Source: Candidatus Altarchaeota archaeon (GTDB taxonomy: Archaea; Altiarchaeota; Altiarchaeia; JAFGQM01). Taken from it: a stretch of 6,350 bases of DNA. The translations under genes and the position numbers were made by a program. Location: the NCBI GenBank assembly GCA_016935655.1, contig JAFGQM010000120.1:1-6350 (forward strand). Direction: 5' to 3'. Below are positions 1 to 5,019 of this stretch, piece after piece; positions within the stretch are counted from its first letter, which is position 1, and each line of letters starts with the position of its first letter. The notes beneath the pieces are model-generated. The model searched no databases, had not been told where the DNA came from, and was given only the letters and a program-made list of their open reading frames with translations.

Positions 1-495
1 CCTCTTCTTCATGCCGCCGTGTAGCAGGACGGCAAAATCCCCGATCTCTTGGGGGATCTCGTGGCCGATTATCAGGATGGAGGTCACCAGACCCAACTGA
101 ATGTTTGTCAGAAAAGCGGCGGCTATCACCAAGCCGTCGATGAAGTTGTGGATGCCATCGCCGAATAGTATGAGGTAGCTATACCCATGAACTTTGCAGT
201 CCGAGTCGTGGCAGTGATGCCAGTGCAAAAGCCTCTCAACCAGGAAAAAAATGGAAAACCCGGCAATGAACAAAAGAAGCGCTGTATCGACCTCCAAAGC
301 CTCAAGGGATTTGGCCAAGAGGTGCAAAAGCCCTCCACCGATCATTGTGCCGGCGGCAAAGGCAACGAGAATGCCGATTATCTTCTTTAGGGTCCTTTCA
401 CTAACCATAATGGTGAACATCCCTACAAGCGCGACCAGACCGTCAATAAAGGTCACGGCCAAAATCCACAAGAGAGTTTCCATCCCTGCCACCAT
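1..495 (-). CDS. ZIP-family divalent metal transporter (3' part missing)
   Basis: Inner-membrane transporter of the ZIP (Zrt/Irt-like) family, which moves Zn2+, Fe2+ or similar ions into the cytoplasm. The first 165 residues are present and the gene runs off the left edge. Visible are hydrophobic segments at about 8-30, 38-60 and 70-90, then a His/Cys-rich loop at 91-103 (HWHHCHDSDCKVH), then the two family signatures: HNFIDG at 116-121 and HEIPQEIGD at 145-153. These hold the His, Asn, Asp and Glu ligands of the binuclear metal site in the transmembrane helices. The last helices are missing. ATG at 495 is chosen over ATG at 483 because AGGAG lies 5 nt upstream of it. The gene follows the MTH1187-type gene by 14 nt, so it is probably the distal gene of the same transcript. 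Family assignment is firm; the transported metal is unknown. Confidence 0.93.
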   Translation of the reverse strand, partial: MVAGMETLLWILAVTFIDGLVALVGMFTIMVSERTLKKIIGILVAFAAGTMIGGGLLHLLAKSLEALEVDTALLLFIAGFSIFFLVERLLHWHHCHDSDCKVHGYSYLILFGDGIHNFIDGLVIAAAFLTNIQLGLVTSILIIGHEIPQEIGDFAVLLHGGMKKR

Positions 496-500
496 AGCTT

Positions 501-505
501 CTCCT
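501..505 (-). promoter_or_regulatory. Shine-Dalgarno AGGAG of the ZIP gene
   Basis: AGGAG on the minus strand ends 5 nt before ATG at 495. It decides the start in favour of 495 over the in-frame ATG at 483, for which the spacing would be about 17 nt. Confidence 0.75.
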
Positions 506-509
506 AAGT

Positions 510-815
510 TTAAGTTTTGATTGCCTTGAGTTTTGATTCAATGCTCAGATTCTTGTCCCTTCGCTCATCGATTTTCAGTGTGGTCACCACCCGCACAGCA
601 CCAGCCCTGAAAACCGCCTCATGCGCCATCTTGACTGCTTCAAGGAGGTCATCCATGTCATCCGCCTCCAGTACGGTCCCCATGGCGCCAAGCTCGACCC
701 TTACATTGCCCGACTTCAGCTGCCTGATAGCCTCTTTTACATATTTGCTCACGCTAGGACCCACTCCAAGCGGTACTACACTCAACTCAGCTACGATCTT
801 TTTTTCCTTTGCCAT
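510..815 (-). CDS. MTH1187-family (DUF77 / Thiamine_BP) protein
   Basis: A 101-residue protein of the MTH1187/YkoF-like family (Pfam Thiamine_BP, formerly DUF77), small cytoplasmic ferredoxin-like-fold proteins that form oligomers and are thought to bind thiamine or a related ligand. The family pattern is clear: an N-terminal strand IVAELSVVPLG (7-17), helix SVSKYVKEAIRQL (21-33), the ELGAMGTVLE segment (41-50), an acidic helix ADDMDDLLEAVKMAHEA (51-67) and the final strand RVVTTLKIDERRD (75-87). Length is normal and nothing is broken. Its start lies inside the end of the preceding gene (25 nt overlap), with a very strong ribosome site there. It sits between an unrecognised gene and a ZIP transporter gene and is probably cotranscribed with both. 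The physiological ligand is not shown by sequence; the thiamine link is family knowledge. Confidence 0.92.
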   Translation of the reverse strand: MAKEKKIVAELSVVPLGVGPSVSKYVKEAIRQLKSGNVRVELGAMGTVLEADDMDDLLEAVKMAHEAVFRAGAVRVVTTLKIDERRDKNLSIESKLKAIKT

Positions 816-1117
816 ATCTCCATCACCTCCTCTGACGGGCTTTCAAGAACATAGGGGTATGTTTCAACGTAGGTCAACTGCAATTCCCTCAGCAGGACCT
901 CTGTGGTCTTAGGATTTCTCTTTGAATTCATCAGCCCGACCCATACACTATCCTTGGGGCCCACGAATATGGAAACCCAGACTCCCCCTATGATGAATCC
1001 TGTCGGCTTCCCGTTGCCACTGCCCGTCTCATCCACCGATACCACACCCTCGGTCTCCATCCCGCTTATTCTCTGAAGGAAGGCTTCCTTTCTCAAGCGA
1101 GATTCGTATGTTTGCAT
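791..1117 (-). CDS. Hypothetical protein, 108 residues, no recognised family
   Basis: I do not recognise this protein. It starts one base after the stop of the preceding ATPase gene (TAA-G-ATG) and overlaps the next gene by 25 nt, so it is clearly an operon member. Visible features are a charged, probably helical N-terminus (MQTYESRLRKEAFLQRI), a central stretch rich in Gly and beta-formers (TGFIIGGVWVSIFVGP, about 39-54), then a mixed helix TTEVLLRELQLTYVE (71-85) and a basic C-terminus (WQRKKRS). There are no Cys or His residues, so it is unlikely to bind metal or a cluster by itself. The central hydrophobic stretch is short and Gly-rich, more like a beta hairpin than a membrane helix. An alternative start is Met20 (ATG at 1060). 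It is probably a soluble accessory protein; its role is unknown. Confidence 0.8.
   Translation of the reverse strand: MQTYESRLRKEAFLQRISGMETEGVVSVDETGSGNGKPTGFIIGGVWVSIFVGPKDSVWVGLMNSKRNPKTTEVLLRELQLTYVETYPYVLESPSEEVMEIWQRKKRS
822..830 (-). promoter_or_regulatory. Perfect Shine-Dalgarno GGAGGTGAT of the MTH1187-type gene
   Basis: GGAGGTGAT is fully complementary to the usual 16S rRNA 3' tail and ends 6 nt before ATG at 815. It lies wholly inside the coding sequence of the upstream gene, so ribosomes can initiate here independently of coupling. It is the strongest ribosome site in the window. Confidence 0.8.
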
Positions 1118-1118
1118 C

Positions 1119-1970
1119 TTATGTTATATCTCTCATCCTTTCAAATACGTCCCTAATCTCGGAGGCCACCACGGAACCGCTTTCCAAGATGGGGACCAGA
1201 TTTGATAGGGCGAGAAAAACCCCCCTGTCAAACGAGAGCTTGCCCAACAGGGCTTCGCCGGCCCATTTCTCTATGTCACCGCTTAGCCTCCTGTTCATGT
1301 CCCACTTATTGATTATCAGACCATATGGGGTCCTGAAATGCCTGACCACCTCCAAGACCCTTTTCAAATCCGAGAAACCCGATGGTGTCGGCTCTGTTAC
1401 TAGGACTGCATAGTCCACACCTGTCAGGGAGGCTATCACCGGGCAGCCTATCCCGGCCGCAGAGTCGAGGACTGCAACATCGTAAGTAAACCTGTCAAGC
1501 CGCCCCTTCATATCTGCTATTATCTTGCCAGAGCATGTCTCCCCAGGTTTCAGTAGCCCGGTCAAAAGAGGGAACCCGAATCTGGTCTCAGTTACTCCCA
1601 AGGAGCCGTTTTCGACGGGCCTCATCTCTATCGCCCTTTCAGGACAAAAATACGCGCATGCGCCACAGCCCTCGCAGAGGTATGTCAAAATCTCGGGTCT
1701 CCCGTTGAACCTCACGGCTCCGAACCTGCAGACTTCAGCGCATCTGCCACAGCCGGAACATTTCTCATAGTCTATGAAGGCCTTTTCAGACGTGGATATC
1801 GGCTCATCCAATCTCGGCTCCCCCATCCCCAGCCAGATGCCGAGGTCGGGCGCATCGACATCGCAGTCCACTGCGACTACTTTTTTTTCATTTGCGTAAA
1901 GCATGGCCAAGGCCGAGGCCACCATAGACTTGCCTACCCCCCCTTTCCCCGAAGCAACGGCTATTTTCAT
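1119..1970 (-). CDS. MinD/Mrp-type P-loop ATPase with inserted 2[4Fe-4S] ferredoxin domain (paralogue 2)
   Basis: A 283-residue cytoplasmic ATPase of the MinD/Mrp/SIMIBI class with a ferredoxin insert (COG1149-like). The deviant Walker A GKGGVGKS is at 8-15, with the signature lysine K9. The switch segment DCDVDAPD follows at 35-42, and the Walker B-like strand VAVLDSAAG at 165-173. The ferredoxin module lies between them: C71-x2-C74-x2-C77-x3-C81 and C99-x2-C102-x2-C105-x3-C109, predicted to hold two [4Fe-4S] clusters. VTEPTPSG (191-198) and the base-recognition-like INKWD (220-224) follow. In this class ATP-dependent dimers carry or load metal clusters or partners. TTG at 1982 would add four residues, but ATG at 1970 has GAGGT 5 nt upstream and gives the canonical MKIAVASGKGG start. 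It pairs with the ATPase at 2775-3653, separated only by a hydrolase gene. The substrate is unknown. Confidence 0.93.
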   Translation of the reverse strand: MKIAVASGKGGVGKSMVASALAMLYANEKKVVAVDCDVDAPDLGIWLGMGEPRLDEPISTSEKAFIDYEKCSGCGRCAEVCRFGAVRFNGRPEILTYLCEGCGACAYFCPERAIEMRPVENGSLGVTETRFGFPLLTGLLKPGETCSGKIIADMKGRLDRFTYDVAVLDSAAGIGCPVIASLTGVDYAVLVTEPTPSGFSDLKRVLEVVRHFRTPYGLIINKWDMNRRLSGDIEKWAGEALLGKLSFDRGVFLALSNLVPILESGSVVASEIRDVFERMRDIT

Positions 1971-1971
1971 C

Positions 1972-2778
1972 TTATACCTCAAGAATCGTCCCGCTCCTTA
2001 TCCTCGTGACGCTTAGTTTTTTCCCCATCTCCTCGATTGCGTGCTCTCCTGTGCAGTGCCCAGGGTAGATCTCTTCCACTCGCATTCTGCCAAACTCCGA
2101 GATTATAGTCTCAAGCCTTTCCTGCCCTGCATTGAGCAGGTGGAAGCCGCCAATAAGCGCATGAATCTTCCCCTCGAACAGGCTCTCCGCGTATTTGGAT
2201 ATATTGAGTATCCCAGCGTGTGCGCAACCGGATACGACAACTAGCCTCTTGCCTATTCTGAAGACCAAGCTGGAGTCATCCGGCATGAAATCTGGTCTGA
2301 TGACCCCCGACTCATAGTGCCGCCCCACTTCCTCGGGTTTTTCATACAGGCGCGGGACTTCTCCGGTAAAGTAGATGTTTTTGCTTATAGGATATGGCTC
2401 CTTTGTCATCAACACCCCCCCGAACAAAGGCGTTAGGTACTCCAAAAGCATCGGACAGCCTATGTCTTTCCCACCGGGATAAAATTTCCCTTCAAAGGCC
2501 AAGGGATGGGCAAGCAAGGTAGCCGAAGTGAGGTCTATGGATCTTGAAAGTGAGGGCAGCCCACCGGTGTGGTCATAGTGCCCGTGGCTCAGCACGACAA
2601 AGTCTAAATTCTCAATTTCCACCCCCATCTTCTCGGCGTTTTCCAAGAACATGCATGACTGACCAGTATCGAATAGTATCCTCTTCCCGTCGGCTTCCAC
2701 TAAGGCTGAAAACCCGTGCTCGCACCCCAGCCCGCTCCCAGACGGGGCCGTATCCTCGACCAACACGCTGAGTTTCAT
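1972..2778 (-). CDS. Metallo-beta-lactamase-fold hydrolase (COG1237 / MJ0301-like)
   Basis: A 268-residue MBL-fold enzyme, probably cytoplasmic, as no signal peptide is visible. The metal ligands are readable: HGHYDH at 65-70 (HxHxDH), D37 in LFDTG, H187 in SGCAHAG (183-189), H213 in GGFHL (210-214) and H241 in YPGHCTG (238-244). The VVSGCAHAGILNI and GGFHL blocks are typical of the COG1237 branch. That branch includes the methanogen MJ0301 enzyme, described as a dihydropterin ribofuranosyl-aminobenzene phosphate synthase. Many members have no known substrate, so that activity should not be transferred. The start ATG overlaps the stop of the upstream ATPase gene (ATGA), and the stop lies one base before the next ATPase start, so it is coupled to both. 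Its fixed position between two cluster ATPases suggests work on the same cofactor or its small-molecule ligand (inference). Confidence 0.92.
   Translation of the reverse strand: MKLSVLVEDTAPSGSGLGCEHGFSALVEADGKRILFDTGQSCMFLENAEKMGVEIENLDFVVLSHGHYDHTGGLPSLSRSIDLTSATLLAHPLAFEGKFYPGGKDIGCPMLLEYLTPLFGGVLMTKEPYPISKNIYFTGEVPRLYEKPEEVGRHYESGVIRPDFMPDDSSLVFRIGKRLVVVSGCAHAGILNISKYAESLFEGKIHALIGGFHLLNAGQERLETIISEFGRMRVEEIYPGHCTGEHAIEEMGKKLSVTRIRSGTILEV
1976..1980 (-). promoter_or_regulatory. Shine-Dalgarno GAGGT deciding the paralogue 2 ATPase start
   Basis: GAGGT overlaps the last codons of the hydrolase gene and ends 5 nt before ATG at 1970. The hydrolase stop TAA (1974-1972) sits between it and the ATG, which suggests tight translational coupling. 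Confidence 0.65.
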
Positions 2779-3653
2779 TCCAGTCTCATGCCCAAATCAC
2801 GGACGCTACCATTAGAATAATGTTTCACGATCTCTTCAGAATAGGGGATCCTATAGGTTATCTTAATCCCTAAATCCCTCGCCAGATCATTGATAATACT
2901 GTCCTTGCCCACCCCAGCTTTGTTTAGTACAAGCTCTGGCCTTATCCCCAGTCTCCCCAACAGCTGGATTATCAATCTCGAGTCGTGTCCCCCAAGAGGG
3001 GTAGGCTCAGTGACCACATAGGCCATTTCAGAGCCTAGAAGGGTATTGATGACGTTGCAGTGGGTCCCCGCCGCTGTGTCGACCAAGACCTGGTCTGCCC
3101 CGACCTTTGCGGCCAGCTCCATCGCTCTCGACTTCGCCCCCTTAATCACCGCCATGGAGCTCTCCAGCATTGGCTTTGATTTGCCTGTGACAAGCCAGAG
3201 GTTTTCCTTGACCTTTGTAACGTAGGAGGCCCCGCAGCGCTCAGTCTTCAAACCTATGGCGCCTTCAGGACACAACCCCCAGCATAGGCCACAGCTCGTG
3301 CAGAGTTCCGAAACAAGCTGCGGGACGCCGCCCTTTATCTGGTAGAGTGCATTGAATCTACAATTTTTGACGCAAAGGCCACATCTGCTGCACTTGGCTT
3401 CATCTATGGCTGGGTAATCAAGATATACAGGCTTTTCATCCTCCAACTTGCAGCCTAGTATGAGGTGGTCGTTGGGGCACTCCACATCCGCATCGCAAAG
3501 GACAACCGCCCCGCCCTCATCCAATATCTTGCTCGCCAGCATTATGGAGAATGTGGACTTTCCAGTGCCTCCCTTGCCCCCCGTTATCGCAACCTGCTTT
3601 ATTAACGGACTAGGACTTTCCACCTTTTGTTTTTTCCTTTCCCTGTTTTTCAT
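2775..3653 (-). CDS. MinD/Mrp-type P-loop ATPase with inserted 2[4Fe-4S] ferredoxin domain (paralogue 1)
   Basis: A 292-residue partner of the ATPase at 1119-1970, with the same architecture. Deviant Walker A GKGGTGKS is at 26-33, switch-like CDADVECPND at 53-62, and Walker B-like VLVDTAAGTHCNVI at 189-202. Ferredoxin motifs are C88-x2-C91-x2-C94-x3-C98 and C118-x2-C121-x2-C124-x3-C128. VTEPTPLGGHD (214-224) and LVLNKAGVG (241-249) follow. It differs by a basic, Lys-rich N-terminal extension of about 18 residues and by an extra C140. The two ATPases are clearly divergent paralogues, so a heterodimer is plausible. ATG at 3653 overlaps the membrane-protein gene by 44 nt, with a GGGAG-type site about 10 nt upstream. 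GTG at 3623 would remove the basic extension but has only AAAGG directly abutting it, so the start is not certain. Confidence 0.92.
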   Translation of the reverse strand: MKNRERKKQKVESPSPLIKQVAITGGKGGTGKSTFSIMLASKILDEGGAVVLCDADVECPNDHLILGCKLEDEKPVYLDYPAIDEAKCSRCGLCVKNCRFNALYQIKGGVPQLVSELCTSCGLCWGLCPEGAIGLKTERCGASYVTKVKENLWLVTGKSKPMLESSMAVIKGAKSRAMELAAKVGADQVLVDTAAGTHCNVINTLLGSEMAYVVTEPTPLGGHDSRLIIQLLGRLGIRPELVLNKAGVGKDSIINDLARDLGIKITYRIPYSEEIVKHYSNGSVRDLGMRLE

Positions 3654-3891
3654 CCTCTAGTCTCTCCCTTCCATATCCCATATAGCCCTCATAGACAAAC
3701 AGGGCCGCTATCAAAACTAAGAATTTCTGGCCCCACTGCGGGAGAAAAAAGGCAAATGAGACGAGCATTATAGGCATGACATATCTCCTGTACCAGCAGC
3801 CGGACAACTTTGAGGTGTACCAAAACCAGACTGCGAATATTATAGCAAGGGCCGCTATAATCCATGCGGGATCCAAGGATAGGTAGGTCAT
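3610..3891 (-). CDS. Small membrane protein with charged C-terminal tail, no recognised family
   Basis: A 93-residue protein I cannot assign to a family. Hydropathy by eye gives three likely membrane segments: about 9-25 (AWIIAALAIIFAVWFWY), 38-51 (VMPIMLVSFAFFLP) and 56-71 (KFLVLIAALFVYEGYM). The loop between the first two holds SGCWYRR. The last 20 residues are highly charged (ERLEDEKQGKEKTKGGKS), presumably cytoplasmic. The start is well supported: GGAGGT lies 8 nt before ATG at 3891. It lies 6 nt after the second NifX-family gene and overlaps the first ATPase gene by 44 nt, so it belongs to the same unit. A membrane anchor for an otherwise soluble ATPase/NifX complex is a reasonable guess, but nothing in the sequence proves it. 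Confidence 0.82.
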   Translation of the reverse strand: MTYLSLDPAWIIAALAIIFAVWFWYTSKLSGCWYRRYVMPIMLVSFAFFLPQWGQKFLVLIAALFVYEGYMGYGRERLEDEKQGKEKTKGGKS

Positions 3892-3897
3892 CTTGCC

Positions 3898-4257
3898 CTA
3901 CCTCCGATGCTCTTCGCATACGTCATCGTCATTGGCTAATTTTAAAAGGCCTTCCCTCCACCGGCTTATCGAATCGGCCACAGTGCCCTGCGCGCCAACA
4001 TAAACATCCACCCCGAATTCCTTAAACATTGTCAACGCCCTTGGCCCTATATCGCCGCACAGCAGGATTTGAATGCCCATACCGGCCAACAGCTCCGGGG
4101 GAGCCTTGGCGCCTCCAAAATGGTTGCTGGTGTTTTCTATGATCTCAAACTCTTCTGTGGTCGTATCCCATATCGTGTAAAACCCGCACCTGCCGAAATG
4201 GAGGGCGACCATGGCTTCCCTGCCGCCAGGGCTTTCGCTTGGAATTGCGATCTTCAT
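3898..4257 (-). CDS. NifX/NafY-type (Nitro_FeMo-Co, PF02579) protein, short form
   Basis: A 119-residue member of the dinitrogenase iron-molybdenum cofactor family, a small RNase H-like fold that binds metal-sulfur cofactors. The family includes NifX, the C-terminal part of some NifB proteins and the Mo-Cu 'orange protein'. It shows the N-terminal strand MKIAIPSE, the signature ALHFGRCGFYTIWD (18-31), the middle block ENTSNHFGGAKAPPELLAGMGIQILLCGDIGPRA and the final GVDVYVGAQGTVADSI (82-97). Candidate ligands are H20, C24, H46, C67 and a C-terminal C114-x2-H117 after an acidic run. Start ATG overlaps the stop of the longer paralogue upstream (ATGA), so translation is coupled. By size (about 13 kDa) it is the best orange-protein candidate here. 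No nitrogenase structural gene is in the window, so a role in nitrogen fixation is not indicated. Confidence 0.93.
   Translation of the reverse strand: MKIAIPSESPGGREAMVALHFGRCGFYTIWDTTTEEFEIIENTSNHFGGAKAPPELLAGMGIQILLCGDIGPRALTMFKEFGVDVYVGAQGTVADSISRWREGLLKLANDDDVCEEHRR
3900..3905 (-). promoter_or_regulatory. Shine-Dalgarno GGAGGT of the membrane-protein gene
   Basis: GGAGGT ends 8 nt before ATG at 3891 and overlaps the TAG stop of the upstream NifX-family gene (3900-3898). It supports both the reading frame and the start of this otherwise unrecognised gene. Confidence 0.75.
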
Positions 4258-4691
4258 CTGCGACCACCCCCACCGCGGCCAAAGCCTCCTCTGCCGCCCC
4301 CGCCACGGCCAGAACCCCCTCCGCCGAGTCCGCCATAGACGGGACCCGTAGCTGAGTCTATCGGTTTTAGCTCTCCCTTGGCAAATGCGGCTACGGCGTC
4401 CCTAACCACTCCTTGCCCCTGGACCATCCTGATCCCTGCCTGGTTCAATATACCAAAGGCGTTGGGGCCAAAGTTCCCCGCTATCACGGCCTCCACTCCC
4501 TGATCGGCCAGAAACTGCGCGGTCCTTATCCCGGACCCTCCCCCGGCCGCTGAGAACTCGTTTTGGACTACTTGCACGTTTTTTATATCCGCCCCCTCGA
4601 CCTCGAGTATGGTGAAGGAAGTGCACCTGCCGAAGTTGGGGAAAACGTTGTCGTCCAGACCGCCTTTATTTGTTGCTACCGCTATTTTCAT
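4254..4691 (-). CDS. NifX-type (Nitro_FeMo-Co, PF02579) protein with Gly/Arg-rich tail
   Basis: A 145-residue paralogue of the next gene. The family domain covers about residues 1-115: MKIAVATNKGGLDDNVFPNF, FGRCTSFTILEVEG (20-33), the EAVIAGNFGPNAFGILNQAG block (67-86) and GVVRDAVAAF (94-103). C23 in the FGRC motif is its only cysteine; the short paralogue has H20 in HFGRC where this one has N19. From about 119 onward comes a low-complexity tail built almost only of Gly and Arg with one Phe. The start has AAGGAGG 5 nt upstream and lies 26 nt inside the preceding DUF5320-like gene; the stop overlaps the next start (ATGA). Likely a cytoplasmic metal-sulfur cofactor carrier or scaffold. The tail may bind a partner or nucleic acid (inference). 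Confidence 0.92.
   Translation of the reverse strand: MKIAVATNKGGLDDNVFPNFGRCTSFTILEVEGADIKNVQVVQNEFSAAGGGSGIRTAQFLADQGVEAVIAGNFGPNAFGILNQAGIRMVQGQGVVRDAVAAFAKGELKPIDSATGPVYGGLGGGGSGRGGGGRGGFGRGGGGRR
4257..4337 (-). repeat. Low-complexity Gly/Arg-coding tract
   Basis: About 80 bases made mostly of GGN and CGN/AGG codons on the minus strand (CCN-rich on the plus strand). They encode short imperfect iterations of GRGGGG / RGGFGRGG at the end of the tailed NifX-family protein. Such a tract is prone to length change by slippage. Confidence 0.75.
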
Positions 4692-4992
4692 CCTTGCCTC
4701 CTTTTAGCCCTTCCAACCTCCCCTTCGTGTACTTGAGCTCATCCTCCAGAGCCCTGACCCGATCTTCAAGGGCGGTTTTTTCGTCTATGTCACTATACCC
4801 AGACCAGGCGGGTTCCCTATTGGCATAGGGCATATTCATGTAGCCCCTCCCCCTGCCGCCTAGACCAAACGCTCTTCTCCCGTAACCTCTCCCACCAAAG
4901 CCTCCAAAAGGCCTTGTTATCTCGCCACTCCTCCAAAGCGGCGTACACCATCCCCCGGTACCCCAGGGTCCTGTTCCATCTCCACCTGGCAT
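4666..4992 (-). CDS. DUF5320-like Gly/Arg-rich protein with C-terminal coiled coil
   Basis: A 108-residue protein that starts MPGGDGTGPWGTGG, matching the N-terminal signature of DUF5320-type small proteins (MPGGDGTGP...), which often sit beside NifX-family and MinD-ferredoxin genes. The usual Gly/Pro/Met repeat after the signature is replaced here by GWCTPLWRSGEITRPFGG. Residues about 30-50 are rich in Gly and Arg (FGGFGGRGYGRRAFGLGG). The C-terminus (about 68-95) is an amphipathic, probably coiled-coil helix with a heptad-like pattern (DIDEKTALEDRVRALEDELK). GTG at 5001 would add three residues, but AAGGTGG lies 5 nt before ATG at 4992 and the family signature begins there. It overlaps the next gene by 26 nt. 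Molecular function is unknown; the shape suggests an oligomeric scaffold or adaptor. Confidence 0.82.
   Translation of the reverse strand: MPGGDGTGPWGTGGWCTPLWRSGEITRPFGGFGGRGYGRRAFGLGGRGRGYMNMPYANREPAWSGYSDIDEKTALEDRVRALEDELKYTKGRLEGLKGGKDENSGSNK
4697..4703 (-). promoter_or_regulatory. Shine-Dalgarno AAGGAGG of the tailed NifX-family gene
   Basis: AAGGAGG ends 5 nt before ATG at 4691 and lies within the DUF5320-like coding sequence. It is a strong site that supports the 26-nt gene overlap. Confidence 0.75.
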
Positions 4993-4997
4993 TTTTT

Positions 4998-5004
4998 CCA
5001 CCTT
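4998..5004 (-). promoter_or_regulatory. Shine-Dalgarno AAGGTGG deciding the DUF5320-like start
   Basis: AAGGTGG ends 5 nt before ATG at 4992. The upstream GTG (5001) is itself part of this site and so is unlikely to be the start. The site lies in the 27-nt AT-rich gap after the DUF134 gene. Confidence 0.7.
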
Positions 5005-5019
5005 TTTAATTTTGATTTA

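Noticed and set aside
517..912. Plus-strand open frame of 131 codons
   Set aside because: It lies opposite the MTH1187-type gene and the end of the 108-residue gene, is Ser/Thr/Pro-rich as shadow frames usually are, and resembles no family.
1971..1982. TTG start at 1982 for the second MinD-ferredoxin ATPase
   Set aside because: ATG at 1970 has GAGGT at 5 nt and gives the standard MKIAVASGKGG N-terminus.
1119..3653. Cell-division MinD or chromosome-partition ParA system
   Set aside because: The ferredoxin inserts place both proteins in the Fe-S cluster ATPase branch, and no MinC, MinE or ParB partner is nearby.
4145..4336. Alternative minus-strand frame rich in Ala and Val
   Set aside because: It is a shifted reading of the Gly-rich tail and the next gene's start, with no ribosome site and no family likeness.
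4069..4338. Plus-strand frame ending in a Pro-rich repeat (RPPPPRPKPPLPPPP)
   Set aside because: This is the reverse complement of the Gly/Arg-coding tail of the NifX-family gene; the real gene on the minus strand explains it.
3898..4691. Nitrogen fixation (nif) locus
   Set aside because: The PF02579 proteins are far more widespread than nitrogenase, and no nifHDK, nifB, nifE or nifN gene is present in the window.
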